Shown: in pieces, positions 52,489-59,801 of the stretch
Numbering within the stretch: the stretch's first letter is position 1
How the letters are laid out: each line of letters starts with the position of its first letter
Assembly: GCA_013152475.1 (NCBI GenBank)
Contig: JAADGH010000195.1
Location: 40,939-101,890 of the forward strand
Reading direction: 5' to 3'
From: Planctomycetota bacterium
GTDB taxonomy: Bacteria > Planctomycetota > Brocadiia > JAADGH01
Length of the DNA stretch: 60,952 nt
Program-made: the position numbers and the translations under genes
Notes under the pieces: generated by a model
Told to the model about the DNA's origin: nothing
Seen by the model: the letters and a program-made list of their open reading frames with translations, nothing else
The model's database searches: none

Positions 52489-53301
52489 CTACTTTCCCCG
52501 CGCCTTCAGCGCATCGAGGATCTTTGCCGCCACCTGTTTTCCGAGACGGCGATACCCTTCGCCCTTGAAGTGGCAGTCCTTGGGGTTCTGGTACCTGGCG
52601 AGGTCGGGTTTGATGAAGGAGTAGAGATCGTCGATCGCGATGCCGTGCTTCTTCATGATCTCCTCGGCAATCCGGTTGGTGCGCACCGATGAGCCCTCTT
52701 CATACTTGTCCGAGTTGGGCGGGATAGGTGTGGAGCTGGCCCAGATGAGCGTCGCGCCGGTGGCCTTCAGACGCTCGACAATCTTCTCCAGCCGCTCGGC
52801 GTAGTCCTTCGGGGGCGTATTGCGGTCGTGGATGCCGAAATTGAAGTGAATCACGTCCCATTTGCCGTCGCCGAGCCACAGGTCGAGCTTCTTCAGACCG
52901 AGGGCCGTGCTGCCGCAGTTCGCCGGCGCACGGTGGACATTGACCTTCCCGGCCAGCTCGTGCCGCACGGGCACGGTGTAGCCCCGCGAGATGGAATCGC
53001 CGATCAGCAGCACACGTGGCAGGGCGGGGTCGTCCTTCACATAGTCCCACGCCGTTTCGCGGCCCTTCTTCTTCGCCTCTACGTATCTCGGCCAGTAGAA
53101 GGACCCCAGGTTTTCCTCCAGCGTTTTCTCCCATGCCTTCTGCTCCGCCGACATGCCTTCCGTGGATAGGGCCGGTTTCTCGGCCGGCTTCTTCTTTGCC
53201 CCCTTCAGTTCCTTTTCGTTCGACGGCTCGTCCGCAGCCCATGCGATTGCGATACACAGCGCCAACAGGATCGACGCCATAGGAACCCACTGCATTTTCA
53301 T
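52489..53301 (-). CDS. Secreted SGNH/GDSL-type esterase
   Basis: The product is 270 residues. ATG 53301 follows GGAGGAGG. A signal peptide (MKMQWVPMASILLALCIAIAWA) is followed by a charged linker. Block I is GDSI at 101-104 (LLIGDSISRGYTV, nucleophile Ser). Block III is GIHD, where most members have GxND, so the oxyanion Asn appears replaced by His or shifted. Block V is DCHFKGEGYRRLG with the Asp/His pair. It resembles planctomycete 'SGNH hydrolase' esterases that remove acyl groups from polysaccharides. Its ATG overlaps, in ATGA fashion, the TGA of a short truncated frame upstream, suggesting a lost neighbour. Confidence 0.85.
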   Translation of the reverse strand: MKMQWVPMASILLALCIAIAWAADEPSNEKELKGAKKKPAEKPALSTEGMSAEQKAWEKTLEENLGSFYWPRYVEAKKKGRETAWDYVKDDPALPRVLLIGDSISRGYTVPVRHELAGKVNVHRAPANCGSTALGLKKLDLWLGDGKWDVIHFNFGIHDRNTPPKDYAERLEKIVERLKATGATLIWASSTPIPPNSDKYEEGSSVRTNRIAEEIMKKHGIAIDDLYSFIKPDLARYQNPKDCHFKGEGYRRLGKQVAAKILDALKARGK

Positions 53302-53540
53302 TTTTCATCCTCCTCCGCGATCTTCTGGTACTCCTGCACGGCCAGATAGCCCGAGCCTGTCCGAAGTGTACGAAGCGCAGGCACGGTTGTCAAGGGGGAA
53401 GCGCGCAGGCGCATCGACGATCCAATTGGCCCTTCCCATCGGCCTGTGTGCGGCGGTCGGGTGGCAGTTCCCGGATGAGGGCATGGCGAAGCTCCTGACG
53501 CCCGGAGCGCCCCTGACGGGCATGAGTTGAGAGGGCAGAC
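53302..53540. other. Intergenic stretch with probable gene debris
   Basis: No complete gene is seen. On the minus strand, 16 codons (YLAVQEYQKIAEEDEK) end in a TGA that overlaps the SGNH start as ATGA, looking like the surviving 3' end of a lost coupled gene. On the plus strand, a different frame reads ASTIQLALPIGLCAAVGWQFPDEGMAKLLTPGAPLTGMS before a stop at about 53530, also protein-like. Neither can be assigned. Confidence 0.35.
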
Positions 53541-54848
53541 CTACCGCCAACCCTTTGTCAGCCAGTACACAATCCCACCGGCCAGGACGAAGCCCACGCC
53601 TATGGGCAGGGCGACGAAACTCTCGGAGAGAGACCAGGTGATGCCGCTGTAGAGCATGAAGACGCAACTGATGCAGAAGACGATGGGCGTCACCGGGTAG
53701 CCGGCGGCGCGGCTCGGACGCTCGGTGTCGGGCTCCTTGCGTCGGAGCACGAACACGGCGACGCCGGCGCCCAGGAAGAACACCCACACCACGGGGGTCA
53801 TATACTCGAGCGTCTTCAGAAACGAACCGGCCTTGAGAACAATGCCGAGACTCACCGCGCCCTGAACACTCAGGGCCCAGACGGGTGTGCCAAAGCGGCT
53901 GCTCCATCTTCCGAGCCATTGGAATACGGCATGGTCGGCGCCCAACGCGTAGGACACCCGCGAGCCAGTGAAGATGATCCCGTTGAGCCCGCCCAGTGCG
54001 GAGATGCACACGAGAATCGCCACGAGCTTGCTCCCCGCGTGGGGAAACATCGTCGCTACGGTGTCCACGGCCACCGCCTTCGATGCGGCCATGTTCGCGT
54101 AGCCCAGTGCATGCAGAAAGGCGGCGTTGGCCAGGAAATAGAGCGCCGTGACCCCAAGCACTCCGATGATCAAGGCCCGGGCGATGTTGCGCTCGGGGCG
54201 CTTGACCTCGGCGGCAATGTAGCCGATCTCGCTCCAGCCGCCAAAGGTGTACAGCACCAGGATCATGGCGAGCTGGACCCCGCCCAGCGTGATGGCAGAC
54301 GATGCGTCCGACGCCGGCGCCTTTGTTGTAGCGGCCAGGCCCACGCCGACAATAGCCAGGAGCCCGAGGGCCTTGAGGACGGTCAGGGCGTTCTGGGTCC
54401 ATTTTCCCTCCGTCACGCCAAGGATGTTGATGGCCGTCAGCACAACAACGGCCGTCGCCGCGTAGAAACGGCGACTGTCCTCGAATGGCGCATAGAGTGT
54501 CCTCGCATATTCGGCGAAGGTAAACGCCGCGAGGGCGATGTTGCCGGGGCGGATGATGACCAGCTTCGACCACCCGAACAGGAACCCCGCCCACGGCCCG
54601 TAGGCGCGGGACAGGTAGACATACTCGCCCCCGTGCTGCGGGTAGGCGCCGGCCAGCTCCCCATAGCACAGGGCGCCGCACAGCGCCACCATCCCTCCCA
54701 CCAGCCAGATGGCAAGCGTCGCCTGCCAGCTTCCCATGCCCTTGGCGACATCCGAGGCGGTCATGTAGATGCCGACGCCGACGATGATCCCGACGATCAT
54801 GCAGGTGGAATCGAACAGCGACAGCTCTTTCTTCGGAGCGTTTTCCAT
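53541..54848 (-). CDS. APC-superfamily amino acid permease
   Basis: The product is 435 residues with about 12 helices. The start is the ATG at 54848 (MENAPKKELSLFDSTCMIVGIIVGVGIYMTASDVAKGMG), the usual opening of APC transporters with the GxGIY loop in helix 1. The longer frame to 54920 runs into the repeat element and is rejected. Helix 3 is YGELAGAYPQHGGEYVYLSRAYGPWAGFLFGWS; later segments are FGGWSEIGYIAAEVKRPERNIARAL and ISALGGLNGIIFTGSRVSYALG. It takes up amino acids or related compounds; the substrate is unknown. The TATAAT box lies only 6 nt before the ATG, so the mRNA may be leaderless. Confidence 0.9.
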   Translation of the reverse strand: MENAPKKELSLFDSTCMIVGIIVGVGIYMTASDVAKGMGSWQATLAIWLVGGMVALCGALCYGELAGAYPQHGGEYVYLSRAYGPWAGFLFGWSKLVIIRPGNIALAAFTFAEYARTLYAPFEDSRRFYAATAVVVLTAINILGVTEGKWTQNALTVLKALGLLAIVGVGLAATTKAPASDASSAITLGGVQLAMILVLYTFGGWSEIGYIAAEVKRPERNIARALIIGVLGVTALYFLANAAFLHALGYANMAASKAVAVDTVATMFPHAGSKLVAILVCISALGGLNGIIFTGSRVSYALGADHAVFQWLGRWSSRFGTPVWALSVQGAVSLGIVLKAGSFLKTLEYMTPVVWVFFLGAGVAVFVLRRKEPDTERPSRAAGYPVTPIVFCISCVFMLYSGITWSLSESFVALPIGVGFVLAGGIVYWLTKGWR

Positions 54849-54854
54849 AACGGG

Positions 54855-54883
54855 ATTATAGACCGAAAGGATGCGCCCGTCCA
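54855..54883 (-). promoter_or_regulatory. Sigma70-like promoter giving a leaderless permease mRNA
   Basis: On the minus strand, TGGACG (54878-54883), a 17-nt spacer and a perfect TATAAT (54855-54860). The box ends 6 nt before ATG 54848, so transcription is predicted to begin at or within the start codon. No ribosome site is present, consistent with a leaderless message. Confidence 0.55.
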
Positions 54884-54888
54884 TAGGG

Positions 54889-55080
54889 AATGCCTCAATT
54901 ACGGGGGGAGCAGGTGTCATTCCCGCGAAAGCGGGAATCCAGGACTTCGGGGATTGGGATTGGGAGTAAGAGTAGGAGCGGAATCTCTTCCGCGATCCGT
55001 CGGGGAAAGGATTCCCCTCCTACATGCCTGCTGTCTTCGTCGCGGACCCTTGCCCCGTCTCCCCCCGTAACTGAGGCATT
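54889..55080. repeat. 192-bp MITE/REP-like element with 22-bp terminal inverted repeats
   Basis: The 22-bp ends (54889-54910 and 55059-55080; AATGCCTCA...GGGGGGAG) are inverted copies with one mismatch. Inside are a GAAA-capped hairpin (stem ATTCCCGC, 54919-54938), which matches a dispersed palindrome common in bacteria, and a branched structure at 54972-55023 (GTAGGAG pairs with CTCCTAC around two inner hairpins, 54979-54992 and 55003-55016) resembling REP sequences. There is no open frame. Flanking target duplications are not evident. It is probably a non-autonomous mobile repeat. Confidence 0.7.
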
Positions 55081-55171
55081 ACACATATCCAAGGAAAAGG
55101 CTTGCAAAACATCAGCGAAAAAGGAAAATGACAAGACCAAGAAAACCAAATGACTGACAGGAGGGTCTGAG

Positions 55172-56485
55172 ATGACTATCGAAGGCAAAGAAAAGGTCGG
55201 CGCCACAGGCGAGGACAGCGAAGGCGGCATCACAGCCAGCTACGCCGTGGATGACGGCGTGCAACTCAAGGTCGCCTACTCGTTCTTCGGCTCCATCTAC
55301 GATGACGAAGAAAAAAACGCCGCGTGGGAGGCCATGCAGCAGGACTCCCTCACCATGGGTCCGCAGGTCGCCGCATTCCAGGAGGAGTACGCCAAGAAGT
55401 TCGGCGTGAAGCACGCCCTGGCCGTGTCGAACTGCACCACGGGCATGCACCTCTGCACGCAGCTCTTCCAACTCAAGGAAGGCGACGAGGTCATCATCAC
55501 ACCCAACACCTTCATCGCCACCACGCTCGTCCTGCTGAAGGAGAAGGTGACCCCGGTCTATGCCGACATCGACCCGAAGACATTCAACATCGATCCGGCG
55601 GACATCGCCCGGAAGGTCACGCCGAAGACCAAGGCGATCTACGTGGTCCACTACGGCGGGCAGATGTGCGACATGGACCCGATCATGGAGATCGCGAAGA
55701 AGCACGGCCTCTATGTCCTCGAGGACTGCGCCCACGCCCACGGCGCGAACTACAAGGGACGCCCGGCGGGATCAATCGGCGATGTCGGCGTCTTCAGTTT
55801 CCATTCGCTGAAGAACATAACCACCTGCGGCGAGGGCGGGATGATTACCACGAACCGCGACGAGTGGGAAAAGCCTATCGAGCAGCTCCGCTGCATGAAC
55901 CTGACCGAGTATGATCCCGAGCAACGCGATTTCACCTTCGGTGACATCAAGATGCACAAGGTCGTCGACGGCGACTACAGCGACTACTGGATCCCCGCCC
56001 ACTTCGACGTGGCCGATGTGAACGGCTACTGGGGCAACAACTACCGCATGAACGAAGTCCAGGCCGCCGTCGGCCGGGCACAGCTCCGGAAGCTGGACAT
56101 GCTCATTGAAAAGCGCCAGAAGAACGCCCGCTATATCAGTGAAGGCATCAAGGATGTGAAGGGGGTCAACGGCGTCTATGAGCATCCCGACTGCAAACAT
56201 GCCTACCACCTATACACACTCACGGTTGACCCGGAAATCTACAACCGGGATGAGTTCCTCCGCACCCTCTACCGCGAGCACGGCGTGCAGGGCATCCTGC
56301 ACTACCAGCCCACGTATCACTTTTCAGGAATCAAGAAGCTCGGCATCACAGGCCACTGTCCCGTGGCGGAGGAGTTCTTCTACAGGCGCGAGACGAACCT
56401 CCCCATGCACCCCCGCCTGACCCAACAGGAGCTGGACGACATGGTGGAGGGCATCCGGAAGACGGCGGAAAAACTCGGCGGGTAG
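55172..56485 (+). CDS. DegT/DnrJ/EryC1 (SMAT) family PLP aminotransferase, copy 2
   Basis: The product is 437 residues. ATG 55172 is preceded by AGGAGG. PLP-binding features are D185 (VLEDCAHAHGANY) and the Schiff-base lysine K214 (FSFHSLKNITTCGEGG), with the family's C-terminal IPAHFDVADVNGYWGNNYRMNEVQAAVGRAQLRKLD motif. It is roughly collinear with the copy at 41676 (shared VVHYGGQMCDMDPIMEIAKKHGLYVLEDCAHAHG versus [34 protein letters not shown]). It should use a keto sugar; the substrate is unknown. It stands alone between the repeat element and ftsQ, with an ordinary leader. Confidence 0.9.
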   Translation: MTIEGKEKVGATGEDSEGGITASYAVDDGVQLKVAYSFFGSIYDDEEKNAAWEAMQQDSLTMGPQVAAFQEEYAKKFGVKHALAVSNCTTGMHLCTQLFQLKEGDEVIITPNTFIATTLVLLKEKVTPVYADIDPKTFNIDPADIARKVTPKTKAIYVVHYGGQMCDMDPIMEIAKKHGLYVLEDCAHAHGANYKGRPAGSIGDVGVFSFHSLKNITTCGEGGMITTNRDEWEKPIEQLRCMNLTEYDPEQRDFTFGDIKMHKVVDGDYSDYWIPAHFDVADVNGYWGNNYRMNEVQAAVGRAQLRKLDMLIEKRQKNARYISEGIKDVKGVNGVYEHPDCKHAYHLYTLTVDPEIYNRDEFLRTLYREHGVQGILHYQPTYHFSGIKKLGITGHCPVAEEFFYRRETNLPMHPRLTQQELDDMVEGIRKTAEKLGG

Positions 56486-56500
56486 GTGGAGCGAGACAAC

Positions 56501-57439
56501 TCAGCGCAAGGCGGCCATGGTATGCTCCGCCTTCTGGCCCTTGCGCATCTGGTAGGGGTTTGTCCAGCGAACATCGACGTACTTGATGTCAGGCAGGTCC
56601 GGGCCCTCGCGCTTCACGACGGTGAGCAGATTCTGAAGTTTGACAAGGTCGTCCACTTCGCCGGGCCGCTTGTCTGCGGCAAAGCGTCCCCATTTGATGT
56701 GCGTCCCGGACTCGTTCCAGATCGTGATCTCGCTCTTTTTCCGGTCATGAACCCCCCGGAAATTTGAGACGTCGATGGTGGCGATCTTGAGCTTTTTGAC
56801 AATGCCGTACTCCCGCAGCAGCCGCAAGAGCCCTACGCCGGCCTGGACGCTCTCGTCGCGCCACTTTCGTCCCGGGCTGCACGGTGTAACACGGCCGGTC
56901 GGGACAATGGTCGGCAGCCGCTCCGAGTCGGAAGGCCAACGATAGAAGCGCCGGGACAGGAGAACGCCCTCGCGATCAACCAGGTAGGAGGCGTCTCCTA
57001 TATATACCGACGCCGAGGGCTCGCGGAGCGTCAGGCCGATCTCGATGCTGTTGGGAAAGACACGCTTGACATAATTTACCTTCAACACCCAGTGGCTGGC
57101 GGCGTATGCCGCAGCGATCTTCTTCACCACGCCGGGCTCGAAAATGCTGTGGGCGCCGCTCAACCCGGCCGTCCGCTTCAGGTCGAGGGCGATGGCCGGT
57201 CGCGCCCAGTTGGGCAGCTCCGCCCGCGGCAGGCCAAGGTCGACCTTGAACTCGTCCAGGTTGCTCACAAAGTCCCAAACCTCGCCCATAATGATCGCCC
57301 CGACGCTTAGTGTGAGCACCGCGGCGATCAGGATCAGCAGCGCCGACACCGCCACGCGCTTCAGGCCCGCCTGAGTCGGGGCCCTGGGCGGCGGGGCCGT
57401 GGGAAACTGGGGCTCGGCTTTTCGAAACAGGGACATCAT
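56501..57439 (-). CDS. ftsQ: Cell division protein FtsQ/DivIB-like
   Basis: The product is 312 residues. ATG 57439 overlaps the ddl stop as ATGA. A cytoplasmic head rich in Pro precedes one membrane helix (VAVSALLILIAAVLTLSVGAIIMG), and a POTRA/FtsQ-type periplasmic region follows (WVLKVNYVKRVFPNSIEIGLTLREPSASVYIGDASYLVDREGVLL). The position directly after murC-ddl supports the assignment, as sequence similarity in this family is weak. It links septal wall enzymes to the divisome. In most bacteria ftsA and ftsZ would follow; here the convergent aminotransferase gene ends 16 nt away. Confidence 0.83.
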   Translation of the reverse strand: MMSLFRKAEPQFPTAPPPRAPTQAGLKRVAVSALLILIAAVLTLSVGAIIMGEVWDFVSNLDEFKVDLGLPRAELPNWARPAIALDLKRTAGLSGAHSIFEPGVVKKIAAAYAASHWVLKVNYVKRVFPNSIEIGLTLREPSASVYIGDASYLVDREGVLLSRRFYRWPSDSERLPTIVPTGRVTPCSPGRKWRDESVQAGVGLLRLLREYGIVKKLKIATIDVSNFRGVHDRKKSEITIWNESGTHIKWGRFAADKRPGEVDDLVKLQNLLTVVKREGPDLPDIKYVDVRWTNPYQMRKGQKAEHTMAALR

Positions 57440-58368
57440 GCGCTTCCGTTTCCGTTTGCAGCCAGCTTCAGAATGCGATCGCACAGCCTCGGGAAGTCGA
57501 TGCCCACCGCTGCGGCCGCCTTCGGCAGCAGACTGTGGCTCGTGAAGCCGGGAATCGTGTTGATCTCGATGACAAACTCCTTGCCCTCCCTGTCCACCAT
57601 CATATCCACCCGGGAAAAACCCCTGCATCCGAGCACATTATGGGCGCGCAGGGCCGTGGCCTGGACGCGCTCCGTGCAGCCCTCGCCCAGGTCCGGGGCG
57701 GTGATATACTCTGTGTCATCGTCCACGTATTTCGCCTGATAGTCGTAGAACTCCCGCTTGGTCCGAAGCTCGATGACTGGGAGCGCCTCATTGCCGAGTA
57801 CGCCAATGGTGATCTCGCGCCCCTGGATGTAGCGCTCCACCAGCAGGTGGTCGGCGTACTGAAAACAGTCCTCCAGCGCCGCCGAGAGACTCGACATCTC
57901 CTTCACAATGGCTACCCCCACGCTCGATCCCTCCGCCACGGGCTTCAGCACCACTGGCAGGCCCAGTCCCTCGATGCACGCCGCGCGTTTTTCCTGCGTA
58001 CAGCCCTTCGTCACGGCACAGTAGTCGGGGGTGGGGATGCCGTGTTCGATGAACGCCTCCTTCGAGGCCACCTTGTTCATGGCCAGCTTGCTGGCCTCCA
58101 CGCCGGAGCCGGTATAGGGGATTCCTTTTCGTTCGAGGACCGTCTGCACGCCCCCGTCCTCGCCGAAGTAGCCGTGGAGCGCGACGAAGGCCACGTCCGG
58201 CATGTACCCGTTCAGCGTCGAAAGCTCACGATCCGTGACATCAACCCCGCGCACTTCATAGCCGGCAGCGCGGAGGGCGTTCTCGATCGCCCTGCCCGAC
58301 ATCAGGGACACCTCCCGCTCCGACGACATCCCGCCCATGAGAACGGCTACCCGCAGGGGATTGTTCAT
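57436..58368 (-). CDS. ddl: D-alanine--D-alanine ligase
   Basis: The product is 310 residues, the standard Ddl length. ATG 58368 overlaps the murC stop by 4 nt; the longer frame to 58740 is antisense noise. ATP-grasp features are clear: VLMGGMSSEREVSLMSG at the N-terminus, FVALHGYFGEDGGVQTVLE, the GSGVEASKLAMNK strand, LKPVAEGSSVGVAIV, and the metal-binding FVIEINTIPGFTSHSLLPKAA. It makes D-Ala-D-Ala for peptidoglycan. It is positioned in a murG-murC-ddl-ftsQ chain. Confidence 0.95.
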   Translation of the reverse strand: MNNPLRVAVLMGGMSSEREVSLMSGRAIENALRAAGYEVRGVDVTDRELSTLNGYMPDVAFVALHGYFGEDGGVQTVLERKGIPYTGSGVEASKLAMNKVASKEAFIEHGIPTPDYCAVTKGCTQEKRAACIEGLGLPVVLKPVAEGSSVGVAIVKEMSSLSAALEDCFQYADHLLVERYIQGREITIGVLGNEALPVIELRTKREFYDYQAKYVDDDTEYITAPDLGEGCTERVQATALRAHNVLGCRGFSRVDMMVDREGKEFVIEINTIPGFTSHSLLPKAAAAVGIDFPRLCDRILKLAANGNGSA

Positions 58369-59801
58369 TGGCTGGCCTCCTTTTCTTTCAGGGCCGATCC
58401 GCCCGGGCTCCCCTTGGCATGGCCGTTTATCCGCTCCAGAACGGCGTGCGCCACCTTGTATACATCCCCTGCGCCCATTGTGATCAGAACGTCGCCCTCT
58501 CTCATGTTTTTCATCAGGTACTGTTCGATCTCCCCGAAGGACGGGAAGTAGACCGCGTCGCCGCCCAGGTTGCTGATTTCGCCCACCAAGTCCAGCGAGG
58601 TCACCAGCTCCCGGTCGGCCTCGCTGTCGCGGACGAAGTAGATGTCCGGGATTACAATCTTGTCCGCGTTGCCGAAGGACCGGGCGAAGTCCTTCATCAG
58701 GAACCGCGTGCGCGAGTGCTGGTGCGGTTGGAAAACGCACCAGATGCGTCGTCCGGCAAAGCGGTCTCGCGCCGCCTTCAGCGTTACCTGGATCTCCGTG
58801 GGGTGGTGGGCGTAGTCATCCACCACGGTCACTCCGCCGCATCGGCCCAGTATCTCGAACCGGCGGCCCACACCCTCGAACGTCGCCAAGCCGTCATAGA
58901 CGGCCTCTGTCGGCGCGCCGAGCCACGAACACGCGGCCATCGCCGCCAGGGCGTCCAGCACATTGTGAACCCCAACCACCTGCAGCTCGAACTCGCCGAT
59001 CGGTTCGCCCCGGAAGCTGGCATGAAAGCGCGTCCGTTTGCCGTCCCATACCGGCTCGGACCCCATCCAGTCCGCCTCCACCCGCACGCCATAGGTCTGC
59101 ACCGTCGCCTTCTGCTTTGCCACGACGGCCCGCACATTCCGGTCCTGTGTGTTCGCGACGATCAGGCCGTCCTCCGGGACGTGCGATGCAAACTCCCGGA
59201 AGGATTCGGAGATCTCCTGGAGGTCGCGGTAGTAGTCCAGATGGTCCTCTTCGATGTTGGTAATCACTGCGACCTGGGGGAGCAGATTGTGAAAGGACCG
59301 TTTGTACTCGCATGCCTCCACCACGAATATCTCCCCCGATCCCACCTTCGACGTGCCCCCGAGCGCCCGGACCTCGCCCCCGATGACAAAGCTCGGGTCG
59401 AACCCGGCGGCGGTGAGGATGGACGCCGTCATGGCCGTGGTCGTCGTCTTCCCGTGGGTGCCGCTGACGGCCACACCCTTCATCTCGCTCATCAGCCGGC
59501 CCAGCATTTCGGCGTAGGTGAGGACCTCAATCCCAAACCGACGGGCCTCGCGCAGCTCGACATTGCTCGGCTTGATGGCGGCGGAGATGACGACGATGTC
59601 GATACTCGGATCGATGCTGGCCGCGTCGTGCGGGCCAAGCTCGACGTGAATGCCAAAGGCCCGGAGCTCCTCAACCTTCTCCCGCGAGTTGATGTCCGAT
59701 CCTGTGACCGCCGCCCCCTGGCTGTGCAGCATCTTCGCGATGCCGCTCATGCCGATCCCCCCGATGCCAATGAAGTGAACGCGCTTGCCTCGCCAGGTCA
59801 T
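58365..59801 (-). CDS. murC: UDP-N-acetylmuramate--L-alanine ligase
   Basis: The product is 478 residues, a typical MurC length. The N-terminal loop HFIGIGGIGMSGIA, the ATP loop GTHGKTTT (114-121), the ITNIEEDHLDYY segment (the carbamylated-lysine region lies nearby) and VVDDYAHHPTEI/FQPHQHSRT are all intact. It adds L-Ala to UDP-MurNAc, the first peptide step of peptidoglycan synthesis. It overlaps murG and ddl by 4 nt each. No murB is present between them, so MurB must be encoded elsewhere. Confidence 0.96.
   Translation of the reverse strand: MTWRGKRVHFIGIGGIGMSGIAKMLHSQGAAVTGSDINSREKVEELRAFGIHVELGPHDAASIDPSIDIVVISAAIKPSNVELREARRFGIEVLTYAEMLGRLMSEMKGVAVSGTHGKTTTTAMTASILTAAGFDPSFVIGGEVRALGGTSKVGSGEIFVVEACEYKRSFHNLLPQVAVITNIEEDHLDYYRDLQEISESFREFASHVPEDGLIVANTQDRNVRAVVAKQKATVQTYGVRVEADWMGSEPVWDGKRTRFHASFRGEPIGEFELQVVGVHNVLDALAAMAACSWLGAPTEAVYDGLATFEGVGRRFEILGRCGGVTVVDDYAHHPTEIQVTLKAARDRFAGRRIWCVFQPHQHSRTRFLMKDFARSFGNADKIVIPDIYFVRDSEADRELVTSLDLVGEISNLGGDAVYFPSFGEIEQYLMKNMREGDVLITMGAGDVYKVAHAVLERINGHAKGSPGGSALKEKEASQ

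Noticed and set aside
54889..55080. CRISPR repeat or intrinsic terminator
   Set aside because: Only one unit is present with no spacers, and the 22-bp ends enclose several hairpins with no U-tract, better fitting a mobile repeat.
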